A stretch of DNA of 64,000 nucleotides from Variovorax ginsengisoli (GCF_030811835.1 NZ_JAUSRO010000013.1:62001-126000); one strand, 5' to 3'; numbered from the stretch's first letter, positions 25,187 to 33,884 are shown. Notes: generated by a model not told the origin, from the sequence alone. Program-made: numbers and translations.

Positions 25187-26119
25187 ATGGACCTCAACAT
25201 CTTCATCGACGGCAACCAGGGCACCACCGGCCTGGACCTGCAGAACCGGCTCCAGGGCGGGGAATTTCGCATCCGCACCCTGCCGGCGCACCTGCGCAAG
25301 GACGCGGCGGCGCGGCGGGCCGCACTCAACGAGAGCGACATCGCGATCCTGTGCCTGCCGGATGCCGCAGCGCGCGAGGCGGTGGCCATGATCGAGAACC
25401 CGTCGGTGCGTGTCATCGATGCCAGCTCCGCGCACCGCGTCAGCCCCGGCTGGGTCTACGGCCTGCCGGAGCTCGATGCCTTGCAGGGCGAACGCATCGC
25501 CCGAGCGTCGCGGGTGACCAACCCGGGTTGCTATCCCACCGCAGCGATCGCGCTGCTGCGGCCATTGACGGATGCGGGCCTGTTGCCTGCGGACTATCCG
25601 CTCGTCATCCAGGCCGTATCGGGCTATTCCGGGCAAGGCAGGGCAGGCGCGGAGGCGCACGAGGCCGGCCCGGATGTGCATTCGCTGACGGTCTACGGCC
25701 TGGCGCTCGCGCACAAGCACGTGCCCGAGATCGAAGCCTACGCCGGCCTGGCCGTGCGGCCGATCTTCCTGCCCGCCTACGCAAGCTACCGGCAGGGCAT
25801 CGTGCTCACCATCGGGCTGCACCAGCGGCTGCTGCCCGCGGAGGCATCCGGCGCGCGCATTCACGAATGCCTGACGCAGCGGTACCGCAACGCGGCGCAC
25901 GTGCATGTGCGGCCGATGTCTTCGGGTGCGGCCGACCTGGACCCGCAGGTCCACAACGCAACGAACGACATGAGCCTGGCCGTGGCATGCAACGAACGCA
26001 CGGGCCAGCTTGTGCTGAGCGCGGTGCTCGACAACCTGGGCAAGGGTGCCGCGGGTGCGGCGCTGCAGAACCTGCGCCTGATGACAGGGGCCGGTGCCTT
26101 GGCGCTCGACGGGCGCTGA
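25187..26119 (+). CDS. argC: N-acetyl-gamma-glutamyl-phosphate reductase, type 2
   Basis: A 310-residue ArgC of the shorter, type 2 class. It catalyses NADPH-dependent reduction of N-acetylglutamyl phosphate to the semialdehyde in arginine synthesis. The N-terminal Rossmann segment is NIFIDGNQGTTGLDLQNRL, the catalytic cysteine is Cys115 in VTNPGCYPTAAIALLRPL, and HKHVPEIE gives the active-site histidine. Nineteen in-frame codons upstream were excluded because MDLNIFIDGNQG is the conserved start. It lies 24 bases before pyrC, so the two biosynthetic genes are likely co-transcribed. Confidence 0.92.
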   Translation: MDLNIFIDGNQGTTGLDLQNRLQGGEFRIRTLPAHLRKDAAARRAALNESDIAILCLPDAAAREAVAMIENPSVRVIDASSAHRVSPGWVYGLPELDALQGERIARASRVTNPGCYPTAAIALLRPLTDAGLLPADYPLVIQAVSGYSGQGRAGAEAHEAGPDVHSLTVYGLALAHKHVPEIEAYAGLAVRPIFLPAYASYRQGIVLTIGLHQRLLPAEASGARIHECLTQRYRNAAHVHVRPMSSGAADLDPQVHNATNDMSLAVACNERTGQLVLSAVLDNLGKGAAGAALQNLRLMTGAGALALDGR

Positions 26120-26143
26120 CGGACACGGCGACAATCGCCACCC

Positions 26144-27184
26144 ATGACACGTTCTGCCGACACCCTGACCCTCACCCGCCCCGACGACTGGCACCTGCAC
26201 GTGCGCGACGGCGCCGCGCTCGAAGCCGTCGTGCCGCATTCCGCCCGCCAGGTGGGCCGTGCGCTGATCATGCCGAACCTGCGCCCGCCCGTGACCACCG
26301 CCGAGCAGGCGCTGGCCTACCGCGAGCGCATCCTGGCCGCCATGCCGGCCGAACGCGGCTTCGAGCCCGTGATGTCGCTCTACCTCACCGACAAGCTGCC
26401 CGCCGACGAGATCGCGCGCGCCGCCGACGCCGGCGTGCGCGCGCTCAAGCTTTACCCCGCGGGCGCCACCACCAACAGCGACGCGGGCGTGACCGACATC
26501 CGCAAGACCTACGCCACGCTCGAAGCCATGCAAAAGCACGGCCTGCTGCTGCTGGTGCATGGCGAAGTGACCGACCCGGCCATCGACCTGTTCGACCGCG
26601 AGGCCGTCTTCATCGACCGCGTGATGATCCCGCTGCGCCGCGACATGCCCGAGCTCAAGATCGTCTTCGAGCACCTGACCACGAAGGAGGGCGCGCACTA
26701 CGTGCGCGATGCGGGCCCATTCACCGCCGCCACCATCACCGCGCACCATCTGCTCTACAACCGCAACGCGATCTTCACCGGCGGCATCCGCCCGCACTAC
26801 TACTGCCTGCCGGTGCTCAAGCGTGAGACGCACCGCGTCGCGCTGGTCGAGGCCGCCACCAGCGGCAGCGACCGCTTCTTCATGGGCACCGACAGCGCAC
26901 CGCACGCCGCGCACCTGAAGGAGCATGCGCTCGGCTGTGCCGGCTGCTACACCGCCATGACGGCCATCGAGCTCTACGCCGAGGCCTTCGACCAGGCTGG
27001 CGCGCTCGACAGGCTCGAAGGCTTCGCGAGCTTCCACGGTGCCGATTTCTACGGCCTGCCGCGCAACACCGACACCATCACGCTCCAACGCGAGACCTGG
27101 ACCGTGCCCGAGACCGTGCCCTACGGCGAAGCCACGCTCAAACCGCTGCGCGGTGGCGAAACGCTCTCGTGGCGGCTCGCATGA
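26144..27184 (+). CDS. pyrC: Dihydroorotase (class II)
   Basis: A 346-residue PyrC, the usual length of class II dihydroorotase, which closes carbamoyl-aspartate to dihydroorotate in pyrimidine synthesis. Zinc ligands are His17 and His19 in DDWHLHVRDG, the carboxylated Lys in ALKLYPAGATTNS, His in LLVHGEVTDP and in TITAHHLLYNRN, and the catalytic Asp in GTDSAPHAAH. The TGA overlaps the next gene start (ATGA), so translation is coupled to the NYN-domain gene. Confidence 0.96.
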   Translation: MTRSADTLTLTRPDDWHLHVRDGAALEAVVPHSARQVGRALIMPNLRPPVTTAEQALAYRERILAAMPAERGFEPVMSLYLTDKLPADEIARAADAGVRALKLYPAGATTNSDAGVTDIRKTYATLEAMQKHGLLLLVHGEVTDPAIDLFDREAVFIDRVMIPLRRDMPELKIVFEHLTTKEGAHYVRDAGPFTAATITAHHLLYNRNAIFTGGIRPHYYCLPVLKRETHRVALVEAATSGSDRFFMGTDSAPHAAHLKEHALGCAGCYTAMTAIELYAEAFDQAGALDRLEGFASFHGADFYGLPRNTDTITLQRETWTVPETVPYGEATLKPLRGGETLSWRLA

Positions 27185-28002
27185 CGGCGTCGACGGCCAA
27201 GGTCATGCTCCTGATCGACGCCGACAACGTGTCGGCCGACGTCATCGAGCAGGCCGTGCACAAGGTGCTCGCCGCGCATGGCGCGCTGCATGTGCGCCGC
27301 GCCTACTGCACGCCCGAGGCGGCGCTCAAGCACCAGGCACTGTTCAAACGGCTGTCCGTACGGCCGATGGTCAACCTGGCCGCCGGCAAGAACAGCACCG
27401 ACATCGCGCTGGCGGTCGACGCGATCGACCTGGTCATTGCCGAGCGACCGCAGGTGGTTTATCTGGTGTCGTCGGACTCCGACTTCGCCCCGCTCGTGAT
27501 CCGGCTGCGTGAGAAGGGTTGTCGTGTCTGCGGCATCGGCCAGCAAGGCAAGACCGGCGAGGAAACGCGCGGTGTCTACGACGCTTTCACCGACCTGCTG
27601 CACCATGGCGCGCGGCCTTCCGCGGCGCCTGACAGCCAGGCCGAGCCACAGGCGTCTCCCCTGAGCAGTCCCAAGGCCCAAGCCAAGACTCAAGCCAAAC
27701 CTCAACCCAAGGCGCCGACCAAGCGCGCGCCGCGTCGCAAGAAGACCGACGCCGTCGCCATCGCGCCTCCGGCCCCACCACCGGTGCCCGAAGAGGTGCT
27801 GCACATCCTTGATGTCGTGCCCGAATTCCGCACGGGCGACAAGATCGAGCTCAACCAGGCGGTCGAATGGCTTCGCGCGGGCAAGCTGCTCGGCAAGAGC
27901 GCGAGTTCGCTCAAGCTGTTCCGCAAGCACCCCGACTGGTTTGTGTTGAGCCCGACAGCCAAGCCGAGCAAGGTGCAATACGTCGGCCTCGACCTGTCGT
28001 GA
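27181..28002 (+). CDS. NYN-domain (PIN-like RNase) protein with C-terminal OST-HTH-like domain
   Basis: A 273-residue protein. The N-terminal NYN/LabA-like domain (about 5-140) has the acidic residues expected of a PIN-fold RNase: Asp13 and Asp15 in LLIDADNVSAD, Asp in TDIALAVDAIDLV and in VVYLVSSDSDFAPLV, and a GKNSTD loop. A lysine/proline/alanine-rich linker (about 145-195, KAQAKTQAKPQPKAPTKRAP) leads to a C-terminal winged-helix part (PEEVLHILDVV to PDWFVLSP) resembling OST-HTH/LOTUS RNA-binding domains. No characterised function; an RNA-processing enzyme is the best guess. The start at 27181 overlaps the pyrC stop, and its own TGA overlaps a GTG start, so it is in the middle of a coupled chain. 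Confidence 0.85.
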   Translation: MTASTAKVMLLIDADNVSADVIEQAVHKVLAAHGALHVRRAYCTPEAALKHQALFKRLSVRPMVNLAAGKNSTDIALAVDAIDLVIAERPQVVYLVSSDSDFAPLVIRLREKGCRVCGIGQQGKTGEETRGVYDAFTDLLHHGARPSAAPDSQAEPQASPLSSPKAQAKTQAKPQPKAPTKRAPRRKKTDAVAIAPPAPPPVPEEVLHILDVVPEFRTGDKIELNQAVEWLRAGKLLGKSASSLKLFRKHPDWFVLSPTAKPSKVQYVGLDLS

Positions 28003-28901
28003 CGCAGACGTGGCGCGGCGAGATCGCCGCGCTGGATTTCACCCGGCCGTGGCTGTCGCCCTTTGCCGAGCGCGCCGCGCCGGTCGTTGAGGCGCTCGCA
28101 CGCGGCGCCACGGTGGCCGACGCGCTGTGCGCACCCGCCTTCGCGTCCACGCCAGCGACCTCGCACCCGGTCGCCGTGGGCATGCCGCTGCGCTTCACCG
28201 CGGCCCAGGCCTGCCCCGCGGACGAACCTTACGAGTCGCACATCCGCCGTACCGGCACCGTGCCCACACGGTGCAATCTTCACGACCTCTTCAACGGTCT
28301 GGTCTGGTGGCAGTTCCCCCAGGCCAAGCGCCGCCTGAATGCGCTGCAGGCCGCTGAAATCGCACGCAGCGGCATCGGCGCCACGCGCGGTGCGCTGCGC
28401 GACGCGATCACGCTGTTCGACGAGAACGGCGCCGTGCTTGAGGCACCGCCCGCACTGTGGGATGCGCTGCTCGCGCGCGACTGGCACCGGCTCTTCGTCG
28501 CCGAGCGCGCGCTCTGGCAACAGGCTCGGCTTCATCTGTTCGGCCACGCGCTGCTGGAGAAGCTGGTGCAGCCGCGCAAACCCGCCACGGCGCACGTGCT
28601 GGTGGTCGAGATGCCCGTGGGCGCAGGCACCGCCGCGGCCACGGCGACGGACGCGGCGCTCGCGGCGGCGCTGGATCCGGACTGGCTGGCCACCAAGCCT
28701 TTCGTTCCCCTTCCCGTGCTCGGTGTACCCGGCTGGTGCAACGAAAACGAGAACTTTTCCTTCTATGATGACCGGCAGGTTTTTCGTCCCCCGCCGCGTG
28801 AGAACAAGCACAACATCCTGCCCGTGTGGCGACGACAAAGCTTGAATCGGCCCCTTGGACCCCCAACTGGCCCTCAGTTTCCCCACGGAGAATCAACTTG
28901 A
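27999..28901 (+). CDS. DUF3025 family protein
   Basis: A 300-residue protein of unknown function, DUF3025. Typical segments are YESHIRRTGTVPTRCNLHDL, FNGLVWWQFPQAKRRLNALQ, AITLFDENGAVL, LFGHALLEKL and, at the end, PLPVLGVPGWCNENENFSFY with DDRQVFRPPP. The GTG at 27999 was chosen because it overlaps the previous stop (GTGA) and because the protein then starts at the family N-terminus; the open frame continues further upstream inside the NYN gene but with no homology. No signal peptide or membrane helix. It is always a small soluble protein in its family; its role is not known. Confidence 0.85.
   Translation: MTQTWRGEIAALDFTRPWLSPFAERAAPVVEALARGATVADALCAPAFASTPATSHPVAVGMPLRFTAAQACPADEPYESHIRRTGTVPTRCNLHDLFNGLVWWQFPQAKRRLNALQAAEIARSGIGATRGALRDAITLFDENGAVLEAPPALWDALLARDWHRLFVAERALWQQARLHLFGHALLEKLVQPRKPATAHVLVVEMPVGAGTAAATATDAALAAALDPDWLATKPFVPLPVLGVPGWCNENENFSFYDDRQVFRPPPRENKHNILPVWRRQSLNRPLGPPTGPQFPHGEST
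28841..28868 (+). promoter_or_regulatory. Possible heat-shock (sigma-32) promoter for htpX
   Basis: CTTGAA at 28841-28846 and CCCCAACT at 28861-28868, 14 bases apart, match the sigma-32 consensus (CTTGAAA, 11-16 bases, CCCCATNT) closely. It lies inside the 3' end of the DUF3025 gene, 30 bases before the htpX start. This would allow heat induction of htpX separately from the upstream chain. By eye only; no transcript data. Confidence 0.5.
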
Positions 28902-29770
28902 AACGCATCCTTCTGTTCGTGCTGACCAACGTGATGGTGGTGGCGGTGCTCGGCATCGTGGCCAGCCTGCTCGGCGTCAACCGTTTCCTCACGGCCAACG
29001 GTCTCAACCTGACCGCGCTGCTCGGCTTTGCGCTGGTGATGGGTTTTGGCGGCGCGATCATCTCGCTGCTCATCAGCAAGCCGATGGCCAAGTGGACCGC
29101 GGGCCTGCGCATGATCGACAACCCGCAGAACGCCGACGAGGCCTGGATCGTCGCGACCGTGCGCAAGTTTGCCGACAAGGCCGGTATCGGCATGCCCGAG
29201 GTGGCGATCTTCGAGGGCGAGCCCAATGCCTTTGCGACCGGCGCGTTCAAGAACTCGTCGCTGGTCGCGGTGTCGACGGGCCTGCTGCAGGGCATGACGC
29301 GCGAAGAGGTCGAGGCCGTCATCGGCCACGAAGTTGCGCACATCGCCAACGGCGACATGGTCACGATGACGCTGATCCAGGGTGTGATGAACACCTTCGT
29401 GGTGTTCCTGTCGCGCGTGATCGGCTACGCGGTCGACAGCTTCCTGCGCCGCGGCGACGACCGCAGTTCGGGCCCCGGCATCGGCTATTACGTGAGCACC
29501 ATCGTGCTGGACATCGTGCTGGGCTTTGCCGCTGCGATCGTGGTGGCCTGGTTCTCGCGCCAGCGCGAATTCCGCGCCGACGCGGGTGCCGCGCAGCTCA
29601 TGGGACGCAAGCAGCCGATGATGAACGCGCTGGCGCGCCTGGGCGGCCTGCCCGCTGGCGAACTGCCCAAGGCGGTCGAAGCCATGGGCATCACGGGCGC
29701 GGTGGGCAAGCTCTTCGCGACCCATCCGCCGATCGAAGAGCGCATCGCCGCGCTGCAGCGCAACGCCTGA
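28898..29770 (+). CDS. htpX: Membrane metalloprotease HtpX
   Basis: A 290-residue M48 peptidase with two N-terminal helices (MKRILLFVLTNVMVVAVLGI and LTALLGFALVMGFGGAIISL), the zinc motif HEVAH at 144-148 and a later conserved FRADAGAAQLMGRKQPM that supplies the third ligand region; two more helices follow the motif. HtpX degrades misfolded membrane proteins with FtsH. The start is a TTG at 28898: GGAG at 28887-28890 is seven bases upstream, the protein then begins with the family start, and the TTG overlaps the DUF3025 stop (TTGA). A longer upstream frame has no family match. A hairpin with T-run follows the stop. Confidence 0.93.
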   Translation: MKRILLFVLTNVMVVAVLGIVASLLGVNRFLTANGLNLTALLGFALVMGFGGAIISLLISKPMAKWTAGLRMIDNPQNADEAWIVATVRKFADKAGIGMPEVAIFEGEPNAFATGAFKNSSLVAVSTGLLQGMTREEVEAVIGHEVAHIANGDMVTMTLIQGVMNTFVVFLSRVIGYAVDSFLRRGDDRSSGPGIGYYVSTIVLDIVLGFAAAIVVAWFSRQREFRADAGAAQLMGRKQPMMNALARLGGLPAGELPKAVEAMGITGAVGKLFATHPPIEERIAALQRNA

Positions 29771-29774
29771 CGCA

Positions 29775-29798
29775 GGGCGCTGCAGCTGCGCCTTTCTT
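29775..29798 (+). terminator. Likely intrinsic terminator after htpX
   Basis: GGCGC-TGCAGCT-GCGCC followed by TTTCTT in the 27 bases between htpX and the convergent proQ-like gene. The stem is short but GC-rich. Confidence 0.5.
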
Positions 29799-30700
29799 CA
29801 GGTCGTCGGATCGGCTTGCTGCGCTGCTGCTGCCTGGGCTGCAGCGGCCTGCGCTGCCACCTCATCCTTGCGCACGCGCTGCAGCGTGCGCGCCACTTCC
29901 TTCACGTCCATGCCGTACATGTCGGCGAACTCGGCTTCGGTCTTGCCGCTGGCCTGAAACGCACGCATCAGGGCTTCGCGCTTGGCGGCCTGGCTGGCGA
30001 GGTCGGCCAGCGCTTCGTCCAGGGCGGCATTGGTCACGTCGTCGCGGGCACGCACGCGTTCGGCGTAGGCCTCGCGCGTGAGGCCCGAGGCCTCGATCGC
30101 GGCCATGATGCGCTTGTGCAGTTGCGGGCGCAGGTCGTCCTTGGTGCGCGTCTGGCGGCGACGGAACACCTCCATGATGGCGTGATGCACGTGCTCGGCG
30201 GCCACTGGCTCGACCACATTGCCGTCGAGATCGTGGCGGGGCAGTCCGGCTGCAACGCTCTCCAGGTAGCGCGTCGAGCGCGCATGCAGGCCCATCGCCA
30301 CCTTGAGTTCTTCGCGCGGCAGCACGTCGGGGTGGCGTGCGGCGAGGTCTTCGAACACGCCCAGCTTGAGCGGCACGAAGCGCGCGCCGAACAGGGCGGG
30401 ATAGAGCTCGAACAGGCGTTCGAGGATCGGGTTGACCTTGCGCGCCGCCTGCGGGGGCTGGGTGCGCTTGTCCTTGTGGCCCTGGCGTGGCGCCGAGGTG
30501 GCACCTGGCGTGGTCACGGCGACAACGGCGTCGGCGGCCGATGCATCGGTGGTCGCGGCCGTGTCGCCCGGTGCAGCCACGGGACGGCCCTGCTTGTTGC
30601 CGCCGCGGCGTCCGCCACGGCTGCCACGGCGTTTGCGGGCGGGGTCGGCAGCGGGGGGCACGGTGTCGGGCGTCTGCGCGTCTTGGGAGGCTTCGGTCAT
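29798..30700 (-). CDS. ProQ/FinO-domain RNA chaperone
   Basis: A 300-residue protein whose central region (about 85-200) is a ProQ/FinO domain: NPILERLFELYPALFGARFVP, LKLGVFEDLAARHPDVLPRE, ELKVAMGLHARSTRYLESVA. The N-terminal 85 residues are basic and low in complexity (ARKRRGSRGGRRGGNKQGRP), suited to RNA binding, and the C-terminus ends with an Ala/Gln repeat (AAQAAAAQAAAAQQ). A segment near 245-285 (MRAFQASGKTEAEFADMYGM, DVKEVARTLQRVRKDE) recalls a helix-turn-helix. ProQ-type proteins bind structured small RNAs and mRNA 3' ends. The long N-terminal extension is common in betaproteobacteria. It is convergent with htpX and monocistronic. Confidence 0.9.
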   Translation of the reverse strand: MTEASQDAQTPDTVPPAADPARKRRGSRGGRRGGNKQGRPVAAPGDTAATTDASAADAVVAVTTPGATSAPRQGHKDKRTQPPQAARKVNPILERLFELYPALFGARFVPLKLGVFEDLAARHPDVLPREELKVAMGLHARSTRYLESVAAGLPRHDLDGNVVEPVAAEHVHHAIMEVFRRRQTRTKDDLRPQLHKRIMAAIEASGLTREAYAERVRARDDVTNAALDEALADLASQAAKREALMRAFQASGKTEAEFADMYGMDVKEVARTLQRVRKDEVAAQAAAAQAAAAQQADPTT

Positions 30701-30804
30701 CGGAATGGCTTCGGAGAATGCGGTGTGAGGACGCCAGCGAAGGCAGGTCCGTCGTAAGGTGCGCGGCCAGGGCCGTCGCAGGAAAAAGAGCCGATTTTCC
30801 GCTA

Positions 30805-31425
30805 TCAGCGCGGCCGGAACATTTTGAAGAGATTGTCGGGGCGTATCGTGAAGTAATCAGCCGGTCCGCCGCCGCGCAGCACGGGCTCTGCAGCGGCCGT
30901 GTCGTAGATGCCGTCCTTCAGCAGATGGCGCGCGATATGGACGCCCACCACCTCGCCCAGCACGAGCCAGGTGGGCAGCTTGCTGCCGTCGGCGCCTTCG
31001 AGCTGGATGAGCTGGGTGAGCCGGCATTCGAAGGACACCGGGCTTTCGGCCACGCGGGGCGCGGCGATGCAGCGCGAAGCGACTGGTGTCAGCCCGGCGA
31101 GCGTGAATTCATCGACCTCCGGCGGCACGGCCGCGCAACTCTGGTTCATGGCTTCGGCCAGCGGCCGGGTCACCAGGTTCCAGCCGAACTCGCCGGTCTC
31201 GCGGATATTGCGCAGGCTGTCTTTCTCGCCCAGGCTGGCAAAGCCGACCAGGGGCGGCGTGTAGTTGAAGGCGTTGAAGAAGCTGTAGGGCGCCAGGTTG
31301 CGCCGGCCCTGCGCGTCCTGCGTGGACACCCAGCCGATCGGCCGGGGTCCCACCATCGCGTTGAAGGGGTCGTGCGGCAGGCCGTGGCCCTGGGCGGGCT
31401 CGTAGAAGTGAAAGTCGTTGGACAT
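30805..31425 (-). CDS. Flavin reductase-like domain protein (FMN-binding split barrel)
   Basis: A 206-residue FMN-binding protein. Diagnostic parts are the N-terminal HFYEPAQGHGLPHDPFNAMV, PRPIGWVSTQDAQGRRNLAPYSFFNAFNYTPP, and DGIYDTAAAEPVLRGGGPADYF near the end, which mark a conserved DIM6/NTAB-type flavin reductase group. Probably reduces flavin for a partner oxygenase or acts as an FMN-dependent oxidoreductase; substrate unknown. The ATG at 31425 is the shorter of two close ATGs (31431 is the other); neither has a strong ribosome site. Divergent from the pyroglutamyl peptidase gene. Confidence 0.88.
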   Translation of the reverse strand: MSNDFHFYEPAQGHGLPHDPFNAMVGPRPIGWVSTQDAQGRRNLAPYSFFNAFNYTPPLVGFASLGEKDSLRNIRETGEFGWNLVTRPLAEAMNQSCAAVPPEVDEFTLAGLTPVASRCIAAPRVAESPVSFECRLTQLIQLEGADGSKLPTWLVLGEVVGVHIARHLLKDGIYDTAAAEPVLRGGGPADYFTIRPDNLFKMFRPR

Positions 31426-31528
31426 AGGCATGGAGAGCTTGCGTTGTAGCAGATTTCCCCGGCATGCTGCGTGATGCTGGCCATGCCAATGGCGGCCCAG
31501 GCTTTTCCTTTCTTTCCAGGATCTTCGC

Positions 31529-32197
31529 ATGACCTACGACACGACGCCCTGCATCCTGCTCACGGGCTTCGAGCCCTTCGACCGTGACACCGTCAATCCC
31601 TCATGGGAGGTCGCGCGTGCGTTGGATGGCTGGCGGTGCGAAGGCGCGACGGTGCATGCGCTGCAATTGCCCTGCGTGTTCGGCCGCGCGGCCGAGCGGC
31701 TCGACCGGTCGCTGGTCGAACTTCGCCCGCAACTGGTGCTATGCCTGGGGCTGGCCGGTGGTCGCGCCGATATTTCGGTGGAGCGTGCCGCGCTCAACGT
31801 CGACGACGCGCGCATTCCCGACAACGCGGGGCAGCAGCCCATCGACACCCCCGTGGTGGCGGGCGGACCGGCCGCCTATTTCTCGACGCTGCCAGTGAAG
31901 GCGATGGTGCGCGACCTGCGCGGTGCCGGGCTGCCGGCGTCAGTGTCCAACACGGCGGGCACTTTCGTGTGCAACCACGTCTTCTATGCGCTGATGCACC
32001 GCCTGGCGAGCTGGCCGTCGCTGGCTGGTACGCGCGGCGGCTTCATCCATGTGCCTGGGCTGCCCGAGCAGGCGGCCGCACAACCGGGCATGCCCAGCAT
32101 GGCGCTGGCTGCGCAGGTGGAGGCGCTGCGATTGGCCTTGCGCACCGCCATCACCGTGCGCGAGGACGTGCGCGAGACGGCCGGTCGCCTGCACTGA
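31529..32197 (+). CDS. pcp: Pyroglutamyl-peptidase I
   Basis: A 222-residue C15 cysteine peptidase removing N-terminal pyroglutamate from peptides. Start MTYDTTPCILLTGFEPFDRD matches the family; the catalytic triad is Glu85 (ISVERAALN), Cys148 (GTFVCNHVFYALMH) and His174 (GFIHVPGLPEQ). Cytoplasmic. AGGA lies eight bases before the ATG. It is followed by a convergent FAD-protein gene 13 bases after the stop. Confidence 0.93.
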   Translation: MTYDTTPCILLTGFEPFDRDTVNPSWEVARALDGWRCEGATVHALQLPCVFGRAAERLDRSLVELRPQLVLCLGLAGGRADISVERAALNVDDARIPDNAGQQPIDTPVVAGGPAAYFSTLPVKAMVRDLRGAGLPASVSNTAGTFVCNHVFYALMHRLASWPSLAGTRGGFIHVPGLPEQAAAQPGMPSMALAAQVEALRLALRTAITVREDVRETAGRLH

Positions 32198-32210
32198 GCA
32201 GGCCGCAAGC

Positions 32211-33884
32211 TCAGACTGCGCCGGCCATCAGGCTGCGCGCGACGGCCTCCGCCACCTTGATGCCGTCCACGCCGGCCGACAGGATGCCGCCCGCGTAGCT
32301 GGCCCCTTCGCCCGCCGGGAAGAGGCCGCGCGTGTTGAGGCTCTGGAAGTCCTCGCCGCGCGTCATTCGGATGGGCGAGGAGGTGCGTGTTTCCACGCCG
32401 GTGAGCACCGCGTCGTGCAGGTCGAAGCCCTTGATCTTGCGGCCGAAGGCCGGAAAGGCCTCGCGCATCGCCTCGATCGCATAAGCGGGCAGCGCGGCAT
32501 GCAGGTCGGTCGGCGTCACGCCGGGCTTGTACGAAGGCACCACACTGCCCAGTGACGTCGATGGCCTGCCGGCGACGAAGTCGCCCACCAGTTGACCGGG
32601 CGCGCAGTAGTTGCTGCCGCCCAGCACGTAGGCGTTGGCTTCGAGCTGGCGCTGCAGTTCGATGCCGGCGAGCGGCGAGCCGCTGGTGCCGTTGGCCGCC
32701 GCGTGGTCCCAGCCAGGAAAGTCGCTCGGCTCGATGCCCACCACGATGCCCGCATTGGCGTTGCGTTCGTTGCGCGAATACTGGCTCATGCCGTTGGTGA
32801 CGACCCGCCCCGGCTCGCTCGTGGCCGCGACCACCGTGCCGCCCGGGCACATGCAGAAACTGTAGACCGCACGGCCATTGGCCGCGTGGTGCACCAGCTT
32901 GTAGTCGGCCGCCCCCAGCAGCGGATGGCCCGCATGGCGGCCCCAGCGCGCACGGTCGATCAGGCCTTGCGGATGCTCCACGCGAAAGCCGATCGAGAAG
33001 GGCTTGGCTTCGATGTGCACGCCGCGCGCATGCAGCATCTCGAAGGTGTCCCGCGCGCTGTGGCCCAGCGCCAGCACCACCTGGTCGCAACGCAGTTCGC
33101 TGTCCACGCCAGTGGCCTGGTCGCGCACCGTCAGGCCGCGCAGGCGACGGCCCGCCGGACCGTCCTCGATGTGCACGTCGGTCACGCGCTGCTCGAAGCG
33201 GATCTCGCCGCCCAGCGCGACGATCTGCGCGCGCATGTTCTCCACCACCTTCACCAGCTTGAAGGTGCCGATGTGCGGATGCGCGACGTAGAGGATTTCC
33301 GGCGGCGCGCCGGCCTTCACGAACTCTTCCATCACCTTGCGGCCGAGAAAGCGGGGGTCCTTGATCTGGCTGTAGAGCTTGCCGTCGGAGAAGGTGCCGG
33401 CACCGCCTTCGCCGAACTGCACGTTCGACTCGGGGTCGAGCACGCTCTTGCGCCATAGGCGCCAGGTGTCCTGGGTGCGTTGGCGCACGGTCTTGCCCCG
33501 TTCGAGCACGATCGGCCGGAAACCCATCTGCGCGAGCATCAGCGCCGCGAAGATGCCGCAGGGGCCGAAGCCCACCACCACCGGGCGCAGCGGCAGGTCG
33601 GCCGGTGCCTGCGCCACGGGCCGGTAGCGCATGTCGGGCGTCGTCATCACGCGCGGGTTGCCCGCGAGCCGGGCCAGCGCCGCGGCTTCGATGGCCGGCG
33701 AGGCCAGCGTCACGTCGACGATGTAGACCTGCAGCAGATCGGCCTTGCGCGCATCGAAGCTGCGCTTGTGCACGTGGATATGGACGACGGCGTCGGCATC
33801 GACGCCGAGCAGGCCCTGCACGGCGCGTGACAGCGCATCGGCGGGTGGATCCAGGGGAAGCTTGATTTCGGAAAGGCGAAGCAT
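32211..33884 (-). CDS. FAD-dependent oxidoreductase, uncharacterised COG2509-type
   Basis: A 557-residue flavoprotein. Residues 1-95 form an N-terminal domain (MLRLSEIKLPLD, VHIHVHKRSFDARKADLLQV), then a Rossmann FAD site PVVVGFGPCGIFAALMLAQM starting about residue 101, and conserved NVQFGEGGAGTFSDGKLYS, ALGHSARDTFEMLHARGV, FSIGFRVEHPQG, and FPAGEGASYAGGILSAGVDG near the C-terminus. This architecture is that of the widely conserved NAD(FAD)-utilising dehydrogenases without an assigned reaction. SFCMCPGGTVVAA contains a conserved cysteine pair. The start at 33884 excludes 17 upstream codons that show no conservation. Function unknown; not in an operon. Confidence 0.87.
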   Translation of the reverse strand: MLRLSEIKLPLDPPADALSRAVQGLLGVDADAVVHIHVHKRSFDARKADLLQVYIVDVTLASPAIEAAALARLAGNPRVMTTPDMRYRPVAQAPADLPLRPVVVGFGPCGIFAALMLAQMGFRPIVLERGKTVRQRTQDTWRLWRKSVLDPESNVQFGEGGAGTFSDGKLYSQIKDPRFLGRKVMEEFVKAGAPPEILYVAHPHIGTFKLVKVVENMRAQIVALGGEIRFEQRVTDVHIEDGPAGRRLRGLTVRDQATGVDSELRCDQVVLALGHSARDTFEMLHARGVHIEAKPFSIGFRVEHPQGLIDRARWGRHAGHPLLGAADYKLVHHAANGRAVYSFCMCPGGTVVAATSEPGRVVTNGMSQYSRNERNANAGIVVGIEPSDFPGWDHAAANGTSGSPLAGIELQRQLEANAYVLGGSNYCAPGQLVGDFVAGRPSTSLGSVVPSYKPGVTPTDLHAALPAYAIEAMREAFPAFGRKIKGFDLHDAVLTGVETRTSSPIRMTRGEDFQSLNTRGLFPAGEGASYAGGILSAGVDGIKVAEAVARSLMAGAV

